Assembly: GCA_963771655.1 (NCBI GenBank)
Contig: CAVYUG010000008.1
Location: 1-64,000, forward strand
Direction: 5' to 3'
DNA length: 64,000 nt
Origin: JAWVFM01 sp963771655
Lineage (GTDB): Bacteria > Actinomycetota > Thermoleophilia > Solirubrobacterales > 70-9
Position 1 is the first letter of the stretch, and every line of letters begins with the position of its first letter. The position numbers and the translations under genes were made by a program. The notes beneath the pieces are model-generated. The model saw only the letters and a program-made list of their open reading frames with translations, ran no database searches and was not told the origin of the DNA. Shown here one piece after another: positions 41,855 through 49,659 of this stretch.

Positions 41855-42847
41855 ATGAGCGACGACATCTACTACGACAAGGACGCTGATCTCACCCAAC
41901 TCGAGGGCAAGACCATCGCGATCCTCGGCTACGGATCGCAGGGGCACGCCCACGCCCTGAACCTCAAGGACTCCGGCTGCGACGTGGTCGTCGGCCTGCG
42001 CCCCGACTCGTCGAGCCGGGCCGACGCCGAGGGCGCCGGCCTCCGGGTCCTCGACGTCGCCGACGCGGCGAGCGAGGGCGACATCGTGATGATCCTGCTG
42101 CCGGATGAGCGCCAGGCCGACGTCTGGGACGACGAGATCCGCGACGGGATCGGCGAGGGCGACCTGCTCCTCTTCGCGCACGGCTTCGCGATCCACTTCG
42201 GCCAGATCGATCCCCCGCCCGGAGTCGACGTCGGCATGGTGGCGCCGAAGGGGCCGGGCCATCTCGTCCGCCGCCAGTTCGCCGAGGGCCGGGGCGTCCC
42301 GTGCCTGATGGCAATCCACCAGGACGCCAGCGGCAACGCACACGACCTCGTGCTCGCCTACGCCAGCGGCATAGGGGGCGGCCGGGCGGGTGTAATCGAG
42401 ACCACGTTCAAGGACGAGACCGAGACGGACCTGTTCGGCGAACAGTCGGTGCTGTGCGGCGGCCTCACCGAGCTCGCGCGCGCCGGCTTCGAGACTCTCG
42501 TGGAGGCCGGCTATGACCCGCGCCTCGCCTACTTCGAATGCCTGCACGAGCTGAAGCTGATCGTCGACCTGATGTACGAGAACGGCATCCAGGGGATGCG
42601 CGACTCGATCTCGAACACGGCCGAGTACGGCGATATGACGCGAGGCCCGGTCGTCGTCGGGCCCGAGGTTCGAAAGGCGATGAAGAAGGTGCTCGCCGAC
42701 ATCCAGTCGGGCGAGTTCGCCAAGGAGTGGATCGCCGAGAACAGAGCCGGCGCCGAGAACTTCCAGCGGATGCGCGAGGAGGCCGCCGACCATCCCGTCG
42801 AGCGGGTCGGCAAGGACCTTCGCTCGATGATGCCCTGGATCGAATAG
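41855..42847 (+). CDS. ilvC: Ketol-acid reductoisomerase
   Basis: 330 residues, class I length. The NADPH-binding motif ILGYGSQGHAHALNL leads, with VVGLRPDSSSRADAE suggesting NADPH preference through the serine loop. The knotted C-terminal domain carries the magnesium ligands in DETETDLFGEQSVLCGG and ECLHELKLIVDLMYENG. It converts acetolactate and acetohydroxybutyrate to the dihydroxy acids for IlvD (not in this window). TAACCT at 41840-41845 ends 9 nt before the ATG. It is separated from ilvBN by the men cluster. Confidence 0.96.
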   Translation: MSDDIYYDKDADLTQLEGKTIAILGYGSQGHAHALNLKDSGCDVVVGLRPDSSSRADAEGAGLRVLDVADAASEGDIVMILLPDERQADVWDDEIRDGIGEGDLLLFAHGFAIHFGQIDPPPGVDVGMVAPKGPGHLVRRQFAEGRGVPCLMAIHQDASGNAHDLVLAYASGIGGGRAGVIETTFKDETETDLFGEQSVLCGGLTELARAGFETLVEAGYDPRLAYFECLHELKLIVDLMYENGIQGMRDSISNTAEYGDMTRGPVVVGPEVRKAMKKVLADIQSGEFAKEWIAENRAGAENFQRMREEAADHPVERVGKDLRSMMPWIE

Positions 42848-42868
42848 CGGTTTGTCCGGAAAGCCGGT

Positions 42869-42874
42869 TAGGGT
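42869..42874 (+). promoter_or_regulatory. -10 box TAGGGT before the DUF4389 pair
   Basis: TAGGGT ends 6 nt before the ATG at 42881, leaderless geometry. Confidence 0.4.
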
Positions 42875-42880
42875 GCGCCC

Positions 42881-43582
42881 ATGACTGAAGGTCAAGCACC
42901 GCCCCCGCCCCCGCCCCCGACCGAGCCTCCGGCGCAGCCGCCGCCGCCTCCTCCCGGCAGCCAGCCGCCCGCGCCGGCCCCGGCGGGCGGTGCGTATCCG
43001 GTGCGGGTCGACGCGGCTCGCCAGGCGGAGTACCACCGGTTCCTTCCGCTCGTCAAGTGGCTGCTCCTGATCCCGCACTACATCTGCCTCGTCTTCCTCG
43101 GGATCGCCGCGGCCGTCGTGGTCTTCATCTCGTTCTTCGCCGTTCTGTTCACCCGCGAGTACCCGCGCGGGATGTTCGACTTCGTGCTCGGCGTTCACCG
43201 ATGGGCCTGGCGCGTCGCCGCGTACTACCTCCTCCTGACCGACGAATACCCGCCGTTCACGCTCGACGACGTCCCCGACTACCCGGCGCGTCTCGCGATC
43301 GACTATCCGGAGGCCGGTGTCGATCGCTGGCGGCCCCTCGTGCACTGGTTGCTGATCATCCCGTTCTTCATCTGCGCAATGGTCCTGTACTACGTCGCGG
43401 CGTTCCTCGCCTTCATCACGGTCTTCATCATCCTGTTCACCAAGGACTATCCCGAGGGGCTCTTCCGGTTCATCGTCAACTCCTACCGCTGGTTGGTTCG
43501 CGGGCAGGCCTACGAGTACTGGATGGTCACCGAGTACCCGCCATTCGAGTTCGAGGACACCGGCAACCCGGGCGCCGTTTAG
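42881..43582 (+). CDS. DUF4389 membrane protein
   Basis: 233 residues. The first 45 are almost pure Pro/Gln/Ala (PPPPPPPTEPPAQ and more). Two similar halves follow, each with a basic lead (YHRFLPLVKWLLLIPH, DRWRPLVHWLLIIPF), a two-helix membrane hairpin, FTREYPRG or FTKDYPEG, an amphipathic RWxWRV-type helix, and DEYPPF or TEYPPF. This internal duplication is the DUF4389 pattern. The function is unknown. It is followed 2 nt later by a paralogue with the same proline-rich tail, so the pair probably works together in the membrane. Confidence 0.88.
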   Translation: MTEGQAPPPPPPPTEPPAQPPPPPPGSQPPAPAPAGGAYPVRVDAARQAEYHRFLPLVKWLLLIPHYICLVFLGIAAAVVVFISFFAVLFTREYPRGMFDFVLGVHRWAWRVAAYYLLLTDEYPPFTLDDVPDYPARLAIDYPEAGVDRWRPLVHWLLIIPFFICAMVLYYVAAFLAFITVFIILFTKDYPEGLFRFIVNSYRWLVRGQAYEYWMVTEYPPFEFEDTGNPGAV

Positions 43583-43584
43583 TC

Positions 43585-44316
43585 ATGGCCGAAGGCCAGG
43601 CGCCCCCGCCCCCGCCCCCAACCGAGCCACCCGCGCAGCCACCACCCCCGCCGCCGGGCTACCAGCCGCCGGCACCGCCGCCCCCTCCCGCACCGAGCGG
43701 GGGGTATCCAGCGCGCTATGAGACCGACTTCCAGCGAACCGATCGCAACCGGCTGACCACGTTCTTCCGGCTCGTCCTCGCGATCCCGTGGCTGATCGTG
43801 CTCTACGTCTACGCGATCGTCGGCGAGGTGCTCGTCATCGTCGCGTGGTTCGCGCTCGTCATCACCGGGCGCTACCCGGAGACGCTCTACAACTGGAACT
43901 CCGGGATCCTCAGATACGGCACCTCGGTCAGCGGCTGGCTGCATCTGGTCACCGACCAGTGGCCGTCGTTCGGCTGGAGCCAGGACCCGACCCAGCCGCA
44001 GCGGGTGCTCTTCGCGCCCCCGGCCGCCAAGCAGAGCCGGCTCAAGGTCGCGTTCCGGCTCATCCTCTTCATCCCGCTCGTCTTCGTCGCCTGGGCGATC
44101 AACTACGTGAGCCTCGGCGCCGCGTTCGCGAGCTGGCTGATGATCGTCTTCCGCGGCTACCAGCCGCGCTGGCTGTTCGACACGATCGTGTGGACGCTGC
44201 AGTTCCAGGTGCGAATCGGTGCGTACATCGGCCTGCTGACCGACGTCTACCCGCCGGTCGGCGAGGACGCGCCGAACCTGCCGCAGGCGCTTGCGGACGC
44301 GAATCAGCCCGCCTAG
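43585..44316 (+). CDS. DUF4389-type membrane protein, paralogue of the previous gene
   Basis: 243 residues from the ATG at 43585, 2 nt after its neighbour's stop. The same proline-rich N-terminus (about 1-48) is followed by two halves: DRNRLTTFFRLVLAIPWLIVL with FALVITGRYPETLYNW, and KVAFRLILFIPLVFVAW with MIVFRGYQPRWLFD. DQWPSF and DVYPPV replace the DEYPPF-type ends. It has four membrane segments and no catalytic residues that I can identify. It is a tandem duplicate that has diverged considerably. Confidence 0.87.
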   Translation: MAEGQAPPPPPPTEPPAQPPPPPPGYQPPAPPPPPAPSGGYPARYETDFQRTDRNRLTTFFRLVLAIPWLIVLYVYAIVGEVLVIVAWFALVITGRYPETLYNWNSGILRYGTSVSGWLHLVTDQWPSFGWSQDPTQPQRVLFAPPAAKQSRLKVAFRLILFIPLVFVAWAINYVSLGAAFASWLMIVFRGYQPRWLFDTIVWTLQFQVRIGAYIGLLTDVYPPVGEDAPNLPQALADANQPA

Positions 44317-44319
44317 GGG

Positions 44320-45183
44320 TCAGCTCACGTAGCCGGTCCACTCGGCGCCGTCCCACCACCGCAGGCGGGCGCGGCCCCACGGATCGGGGTACCAGGCGGC
44401 GGCCATCTGCCCGTCGGGGATCGCGCCGCGCATGTTCGCGAGCGTCTCCCTGCGATTCTGGACGTACATCAAAAAGACGAGGGAGCCGACCGTGCCGACC
44501 GCGCTCGACCACCAGAGGTGCGGGAGGCCCTGGGCGCGGCGGTCCTCGTGAACCTGCACCGCGAAGAAGATCTGTGGCGCGAACCCGAGGATCGCGGCGT
44601 CGGTCTGAAAGAGCACGTAGGAGGTGATCAGCGCGAGCACGCCGACGACCGGCCGGAACACCCACTCCTGCGGCTGTGGAGCCTCCGGCGGAGGGCCGAT
44701 GAGCCAGGCCCAGAAGCGCCGCAGGAGTCCTGGGTCATGCTCGACCGACGCGCTCGCCGGCTTCTCGGCGGGCGCGGGCTCGGGGTACCGCTTCCACAGA
44801 ACGTTGAGGGTTGACTGGACGTAGCCCGGAATCGCGGGGAGGAAGACGGGGAGGACGATCATCGTCGCCACGAGCCAACCGCTGGCGAGCTCCGACTGCC
44901 CGTAGCGCTCCACTCGCCGCACCCGGCCCACGAAGCCGGCGGCGGAGATGAGCGGGGGCAGGATCAGGAGCAGCCCGGGCACCAGCGCGAGGATCGAGCG
45001 CCTTGGGTCAGAGCCGGCGAGGTGCTCGTCGCCGTAGGCGCGCCCGTAGTCGCGCAGCTCGCAGTTGACGCGGTGGTACCAGACGACGCCGTAGACACCG
45101 AGCGTGACGATGGTCAGGCCCACGGTCGCGAGCGGGCTCCAGAGCTTCGCCCGGGCGCCGTACGCGTCGATCTCGCGGGTCAC
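44320..45183 (-). CDS. Membrane protein with DUF4234-like and DUF2510-like parts
   Basis: 287 residues. The N-terminal LWSPLATVGLTIVTLGVYGVVWYHRVNCELRDYGR matches the DUF4234 style of paired helices with WYY-type junctions. There are about six hydrophobic segments in all. The last 30 residues (AAWYPDPWGRARLRWWDGAEWTGYVS) are a DUF2510 module, a short aromatic motif found at the ends of many actinobacterial membrane proteins. The function is unknown. It converges with the DUF4389 pair. Confidence 0.8.
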   Translation of the reverse strand: MTREIDAYGARAKLWSPLATVGLTIVTLGVYGVVWYHRVNCELRDYGRAYGDEHLAGSDPRRSILALVPGLLLILPPLISAAGFVGRVRRVERYGQSELASGWLVATMIVLPVFLPAIPGYVQSTLNVLWKRYPEPAPAEKPASASVEHDPGLLRRFWAWLIGPPPEAPQPQEWVFRPVVGVLALITSYVLFQTDAAILGFAPQIFFAVQVHEDRRAQGLPHLWWSSAVGTVGSLVFLMYVQNRRETLANMRGAIPDGQMAAAWYPDPWGRARLRWWDGAEWTGYVS

Positions 45184-45210
45184 GGGCCTCGCGTCGAGGG
45201 TCGGCGCCGA

Positions 45211-45645
45211 TCAGTCGCCCGGGTTCTCGGCGATCGGGCTGCCACGCCCGCTCTCGCCTTCCGGGAGGCGCCCATCGCGGCCGACGTAGCCGGCCTTTCC
45301 GCCGACGATCACGTACACGGCATCCTCGTCGGTCGGGTTGACGACCTTGCGAACGGTCGCGGCGTCGACGCGGGCCATGCCGCCGGGTCCGAGGCGGTGG
45401 CGCGAACCGTCCCCGAACTCCATCTCGATCGTCCCGCGATGGACGAAGTAGAGCTCCTCCTGCTCGTCGTGGTAGTGGCTCCCGGAGTCGTAGCGCGGGG
45501 GCATCACGATGGCGTTGACGCCGAACGCCTCGACGCCGAGCTGGCGGCGGATCTTGCGGAACCCGTAGCCTTCCCCGAGCCCGTCGAGGCCGGCGACGGC
45601 AAAGCCCTCGCCCTCGACCGGCTCCAGTACCTCGTCTCGGCTCAC
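45211..45645 (-). CDS. Cupin-domain protein
   Basis: 144 residues, GTG start. A single cupin barrel: GSHYHDEQEELYFVHRG carries the usual G(X)5HXH(X)3-4E metal motif (H, H, E), with the second-strand motif in GPGGMARVDAATVRKVVNP, where the metal-binding His is replaced. The acidic C-terminus is disordered. Substrate unknown: a small metal-bound isomerase/dioxygenase or a sugar/ligand-binding cupin is possible. It is divergent from serC by 49 bp, the only contextual hint. Confidence 0.82.
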   Translation of the reverse strand: MSRDEVLEPVEGEGFAVAGLDGLGEGYGFRKIRRQLGVEAFGVNAIVMPPRYDSGSHYHDEQEELYFVHRGTIEMEFGDGSRHRLGPGGMARVDAATVRKVVNPTDEDAVYVIVGGKAGYVGRDGRLPEGESGRGSPIAENPGD

Positions 45646-45694
45646 GCCGGGCGCACCTTAGTAGGAATCCCGAGTCGCCAAGCTTGAGGAACCG

Positions 45695-46834
45695 ATGATG
45701 AACGCAACCGCCGTACGCATCCCGACCGACATCCTTCCCGCCGACGGCCGCTTCGGCTCCGGGCCCTCGCGCGTGCGCCGCGAGGCCCTGGCGGTGCTCG
45801 CCTCGACCGCTGACGTCATGGGCACCTCGCACAGGCAGCGCCCGGTGAAGGACCTGGTCCGGCGAGCGCGAGCCGGCCTGGCTGAGCTCTACCGCGTCCC
45901 CGAGGGCTACGAGGTGTTGCTCGGCAACGGAGGCACGACGGCGTTTTGGGACGCGGCGGCCGCCTGCCTCGTCCGCGACCGCGCTCTCCACCTGAGCTTC
46001 GGCGAGTTCTCGGGCAAGTTCGCGAAGGTCACGGCGGGCGCGCCGTTCCTTCGCGATCCGGTCGTCGTCGAGGCCGAGCCCGGGGACGCCCCCGAGCCGC
46101 GCGGCGACCCGTCGGCGGACATCATCGCGTGGGCGCACAACGAGACGTCGACCGGGGTCATGTTGCCGGTGACCCGCCCGGCCGACGCCGGCGACGCCCT
46201 GGTGCTGATCGACGGGACGTCGGGCGCCGCCGGACTGCCGCTCGACCCAGGCGAGCTCGACGCCTACTACCTCGCCCCGCAAAAGGGCCTCGGCTCTGAC
46301 GGCGGGCTGTGGCTGGCCATCGTGAGCCCGGCCGCGATCGAGAGGATCGAGGAGCTCGATGGGGTCGCCGGGCGCTGGCAACCCGACTTCCTCTCGCTCG
46401 CGACGGCGCTCGAGAACTCCCGCAAGGACCAGACCTACAACACGCCCGCGGTCGCGACCCTCCTCCTGCTCGCCGACCAGATCGAGTGGATGCTGTCGCA
46501 GGGCGGCCTCGAATGGTGCGTGGAGCGCTGCGCGAGGTCGGCCGGCGCCCTGTACGGCTGGGCCGAGTCCAGCGAGTCCGCGACGCCGTTCGTGACCGAC
46601 TCCGCGAAGCGCTCCGCCGTCGTGGGGACGATCGACTTCGAGGATTCCGTCGATGGGGGCGGCCTGGCGGCGACGCTCCGGGCCAACGGGATCGTCGACG
46701 TCGAGCCCTACCGCAAGCTGGGCCGCAACCAGCTCCGCGTCGGGATGTTCCCGGCGGTCGACCCCGCCGACGTGGAGGCGCTCACGGCCTGCATCGACTG
46801 GGTGATCGAGAACGATCCCGAGGTGCGCCGGTGA
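45695..46834 (+). CDS. serC: Phosphoserine aminotransferase
   Basis: 379 residues; ATG at 45695 or 45698, with GAGG upstream. Fold-type I PLP enzyme: FGSGPSRVRREAL at the N-terminus, GNGGTTAFWDAAA, HNETSTGVML, LIDGTSGAAGLPLD, and the PLP lysine in YLAPQKGLGSDGGLW. This is the actinobacterial SerC type. It converts 3-phosphohydroxypyruvate to phosphoserine (and can act in pyridoxine synthesis). It is coupled to serA by a 4-nt overlap. serB is not in the window. Confidence 0.93.
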   Translation: MMNATAVRIPTDILPADGRFGSGPSRVRREALAVLASTADVMGTSHRQRPVKDLVRRARAGLAELYRVPEGYEVLLGNGGTTAFWDAAAACLVRDRALHLSFGEFSGKFAKVTAGAPFLRDPVVVEAEPGDAPEPRGDPSADIIAWAHNETSTGVMLPVTRPADAGDALVLIDGTSGAAGLPLDPGELDAYYLAPQKGLGSDGGLWLAIVSPAAIERIEELDGVAGRWQPDFLSLATALENSRKDQTYNTPAVATLLLLADQIEWMLSQGGLEWCVERCARSAGALYGWAESSESATPFVTDSAKRSAVVGTIDFEDSVDGGGLAATLRANGIVDVEPYRKLGRNQLRVGMFPAVDPADVEALTACIDWVIENDPEVRR

Positions 46835-48411
46835 ACGTTCTCGTCAAGGAGAAGATCGCCGACTCGGGCATCGACCTGCTCCGTGAGGACTTCGACGTGG
46901 AGCTCGGGCTCGATATGGGCGCCGACGAGCTGCTCGACCGGATAGCGGAGTTCGACGCGATAATCATCCGCTCGGCGACGAAGATGACCGCGGACGTCAT
47001 CTCCCGCGGCGAGCGGCTGAAGGTGATCGGCCGGGCCGGCACCGGTGTCGACAACGTCGACGTGCCGGCTGCGACCAAGCGCGGGATCATCGTCGTCAAC
47101 GCGCCCGAGTCGAACTCGGTCGCCGCGGCCGAGCACACGCTCGCGCTGATGCTCGCCCTCTGCCGGAACATCCCGCAGGCGCATGCCTCGCTCGTCGGCG
47201 GTGAGTGGGCGCGGTCCAAGTTCGGCGGAACGGAGCTCTACGGCAAGACCCTCGGCGTCATCGGCTTCGGCCGGATCGGGCAGCTCGTCGCTAAGCGGGC
47301 GCAGTCGTACGACATGGACGTGGTCGCGTTCGACAAATTCGTGGCGCCCGAGCGCTTCCGTGAGCTCGGTGTGGAGGGCGCGGAGACGACGGACGAGCTC
47401 TACGCGCGCGCTGACTTCATCACCATCCACCTCCCCAAGACCCCCGAGACGATCAACTGGATCGACTCGGCCGCGGTCTCGAAGATGCGCGATGGAGTTC
47501 GGATCGTGAACTGCGCCCGCGGCGAGCTGGTCGACCTCGAGGCGTTGGAGGCCGGGCTCGACTCCGGCAAGGTGGCGGGCGTGGCGCTCGACGTCTTCCC
47601 GTCGGAGCCGTTCACCGAGCACCCGCTGTTCGCTCGCGACGGCGTGGTCGTGACACCTCACCTCGGCGCATCGACGGCCGAGGCTCAGGATCGTGCCGGC
47701 ACCGTGACCGCGGAGCAGGTCCGCGCCGCGCTCACGGACGGGGTCGTCACCAACGCCGTCAACATCGCCGCGGTCCGGCCCGAGGAGATGGAGGCACTGG
47801 CGCCCTTCGTGCCCCTCTGTCAGATGCTCGGCCGCTTGGCGCAGGGACTCGGGAGCGGATCGGTCGAGCGCGTGCGCGCGGAGTTCCGAGGGCGAATCGC
47901 CGATTACGACACGCGGCTGCTCGGGATCGCCGTTCTCGTCGGCATCCTGTCCGGCCACACCGAGGAGCAGGTGAACCTCGTGAACGCCGCGGCGATGGCG
48001 GAGGAGCGCGGGATCGAGCTCGTCGAGGTGTCGGACGCGGTCTCGGAGGACTTCACCGAGCTGGTGACCGTCCGGATCGAGTCAGGCCACGAGGTGGTCG
48101 AGGCCGCCGGTACCGGCGTCGGGCCCCGAAACGTCCCCTACCTCGTGGGCGTGTGGGGCCAGAGCTTCTACATGCCGCTGGCGGATCATCTCGCGATCTT
48201 CCGCTACGCCGACCAGCCCGGCATGATCGGCCGGGTCGGCACGGCATTCGGCGAGCACGGGGTCAACATCGTCTCCGCCGCGGTCGGCGCGAAGGAGGGC
48301 GACGACGAGGCGGTGATGGCGCTCACCACCGACGCCACCGTGCCGCCGGAGGTGATCGACGAGATTGCGGCCCTCGACGGCTTCTTCGCCGGCAGCGGCG
48401 TCGAGCTGTAG
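46831..48411 (+). CDS. serA: D-3-phosphoglycerate dehydrogenase
   Basis: 526 residues from the GTG at 46831 (overlaps the serC stop). NAD domain: KTLGVIGFGRIGQLVAKRA. The catalytic Arg is in NCARGELVD and the His lies in VVTPHLGAST. The C-terminal half holds the intervening ASB domain (about 320-450) and an ACT domain (LAIFRYADQPGMIGRVGTAFGEHGVNIV, about 450-526), as in mycobacterial SerA, where serine inhibits. It catalyses the first step of serine synthesis. The serine made here feeds cysE-cysK at 13-15 kb. Confidence 0.95.
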   Translation: MNVLVKEKIADSGIDLLREDFDVELGLDMGADELLDRIAEFDAIIIRSATKMTADVISRGERLKVIGRAGTGVDNVDVPAATKRGIIVVNAPESNSVAAAEHTLALMLALCRNIPQAHASLVGGEWARSKFGGTELYGKTLGVIGFGRIGQLVAKRAQSYDMDVVAFDKFVAPERFRELGVEGAETTDELYARADFITIHLPKTPETINWIDSAAVSKMRDGVRIVNCARGELVDLEALEAGLDSGKVAGVALDVFPSEPFTEHPLFARDGVVVTPHLGASTAEAQDRAGTVTAEQVRAALTDGVVTNAVNIAAVRPEEMEALAPFVPLCQMLGRLAQGLGSGSVERVRAEFRGRIADYDTRLLGIAVLVGILSGHTEEQVNLVNAAAMAEERGIELVEVSDAVSEDFTELVTVRIESGHEVVEAAGTGVGPRNVPYLVGVWGQSFYMPLADHLAIFRYADQPGMIGRVGTAFGEHGVNIVSAAVGAKEGDDEAVMALTTDATVPPEVIDEIAALDGFFAGSGVEL

Positions 48412-48414
48412 GGT
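48409..48414 (+). promoter_or_regulatory. -10 box TAGGGT formed by the serA stop
   Basis: The serA TAG is the first half of TAGGGT, which ends 7 nt before the ATG at 48422. Confidence 0.35.
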
Positions 48415-48421
48415 CGCCGGG

Positions 48422-49453
48422 ATGCGTGCGGTCGTCATCACCCGGCACGGCCCGCCGGAGGTCCTTCAGGTCGAGGAGCGCCCGGACCCGACCGTGGGTC
48501 CTGGGCAGCTGCGGATCGCGGTCAGGGCCGCGGGCATCAACTTCGCGGACCTCATGGCTCGCGCCGGCACCTATCCCGACGCGCCCCCGGTTCCCTGCGT
48601 CGTCGGCTACGAGGTGGCGGGCGAGGTCGAGTCGATCGGCGACGGGGTCGACGAGCACAAGGTGGGCGACCGGATCGTCGCGGGCTGCGAGTTCAACGGA
48701 CAGGCCGAGCTCGTCACCGTTCCGGCGGACCAGGCGCTTCCGCTTCCGGCCGACCTCTCGTTCGAGCAGGGAGCCGCGTTCCCGGTCAACTACGGAACGG
48801 CGTATGCGGCGCTCGTGATCATGGGCGGGCTCAAGGAGGGTGAGCGGGCGCTGATCCACGCGGCGGCCGGCGGCGTCGGCATCTCAGCGACGCAGATCGC
48901 GAAGCTCCGCGGAGCCGAGATCTTCGGGACCGCGTCGCCGTCGAAGCACGAGGCGATCGCCGAGCAGGGCGTTGATCACCCGATCGACTACCGGAATCAG
49001 GACTTCGCGGCCGAGGTGATGCGGATCACGAGCGGTGAGGGCGTCGACGTGATCATGGACGCGATCGGACCGTCGAGCTTCCGCAAGGACTACAAGATCC
49101 TGCGCCCCGGGGGGCGGCTCGTCATGTACGGGGCGTCGGAGATCCAGACCGGGGAGGGGCGCGACCTGCGCGCCGTCGCCCGCGCGCTGACGCGGATGCC
49201 GCTCGCCACCATGCCGTGGTGGAAGAGCGCCGCGATCATGAACGAGAACAAGGGCGTCTTCGGCCTCAACATGCTCACGTGGTGGCGGCAGGAGGGGGGC
49301 CTCGACCGGGTGATCCAACCGCTCCAGGCGGATCTCGAGGCCGGCCGACTGAAGCCGGTCGTCGCCGAGGCCTTCCCGTTCGACCGCGCGCCCGACGCGC
49401 ACCGCTTCATCGCCGAGCGCAAGAACGTCGGCAAGGTCGTGCTGACGCCTTAG
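48422..49453 (+). CDS. MDR-family quinone oxidoreductase-like protein
   Basis: 343 residues. Zinc-independent medium-chain reductase: GPPEVLQVEERPDP, GINFADLMARAGTYPDAP, VGYEVAGEVESIGDGV, the QGAAFPVNYGTAYAAL segment, and the Rossmann AAAGGVGISATQIA. No structural or catalytic zinc cysteines are present. The body resembles the VAT-1/quinone-reductase branch. It reduces a quinone or enone using NADPH. The natural substrate cannot be told from sequence. It sits between serA and the leuA leader, and the leuA promoter overlaps its last codons. Confidence 0.88.
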   Translation: MRAVVITRHGPPEVLQVEERPDPTVGPGQLRIAVRAAGINFADLMARAGTYPDAPPVPCVVGYEVAGEVESIGDGVDEHKVGDRIVAGCEFNGQAELVTVPADQALPLPADLSFEQGAAFPVNYGTAYAALVIMGGLKEGERALIHAAAGGVGISATQIAKLRGAEIFGTASPSKHEAIAEQGVDHPIDYRNQDFAAEVMRITSGEGVDVIMDAIGPSSFRKDYKILRPGGRLVMYGASEIQTGEGRDLRAVARALTRMPLATMPWWKSAAIMNENKGVFGLNMLTWWRQEGGLDRVIQPLQADLEAGRLKPVVAEAFPFDRAPDAHRFIAERKNVGKVVLTP

Positions 49454-49459
49454 CGCTGC

Positions 49460-49465
49460 TACGCT
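49460..49465 (+). promoter_or_regulatory. -10 box TACGCT of the leuA leader
   Basis: TACGCT ends 11 nt before the ATG of the leucine leader peptide. Transcription would begin near 49472. Confidence 0.4.
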
Positions 49466-49476
49466 GCGCCGACCGA

Positions 49477-49536
49477 ATGGCCCACCGGCTCGACAGCCTG
49501 GCGCTTCTCCTTCTCCTCCCCCTTCGGGGGGAATAG
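49477..49536 (+). CDS. leuL: Leucine-rich leader peptide of leuA
   Basis: A 19-residue ORF, MAHRLDSLALLLLLPLRGE, with eight leucines, five of them consecutive (codons CTT CTC CTT CTC CTC). CTT is uncommon in this GC-rich genome, so a shortage of charged leucyl-tRNA would stall ribosomes there. The Leu-codon tract is complementary to the leuA ribosome-binding site GAGGAGGAGG at 49647-49656. A TCCCCC/GGGGGA hairpin with a TTCG loop lies inside the 3' end of the ORF. Attenuation of leuA by leader peptides is established in actinobacteria. The symbol is given by function. Confidence 0.7.
   Translation: MAHRLDSLALLLLLPLRGE
49517..49532 (+). terminator. UUCG-capped hairpin in the leuA leader
   Basis: TCCCCC and GGGGGA close a TTCG tetraloop, which is very stable. 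No T-tract follows. It could end the upstream MDR transcript or act as the attenuator of the leader. Confidence 0.4.
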
Positions 49537-49584
49537 CGCTGGGCGGCGCGATAGCCGCGAGAGAAAGGTCAATCGGTAGCTCTG

Positions 49585-49645
49585 TTGGTGAGGGGCTTTG
49601 CCCCGAAAGCAGCAGATAAGGACGCGAAGCGTCCGCAAGAGATTT
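49585..49645 (+). repeat. Two-hairpin repeat element, copy C (leuA leader)
   Basis: TTGGTGA, stem 1 GGGGC/GCCCC with loop TTT (49592-49604), 15-nt linker GAAAGCAGCAGATAA (49605-49619), stem 2 GGACGC/GCGTCC with loop GAA (49620-49634), then GCAAGAGATTTGAGG. It ends directly at the leuA ribosome-binding site. Over the first 29 bases it is nearly identical to copy B, and its 3' flank matches copy A. Confidence 0.7.
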
Positions 49646-49659
49646 GAGGAGGAGGCGCG

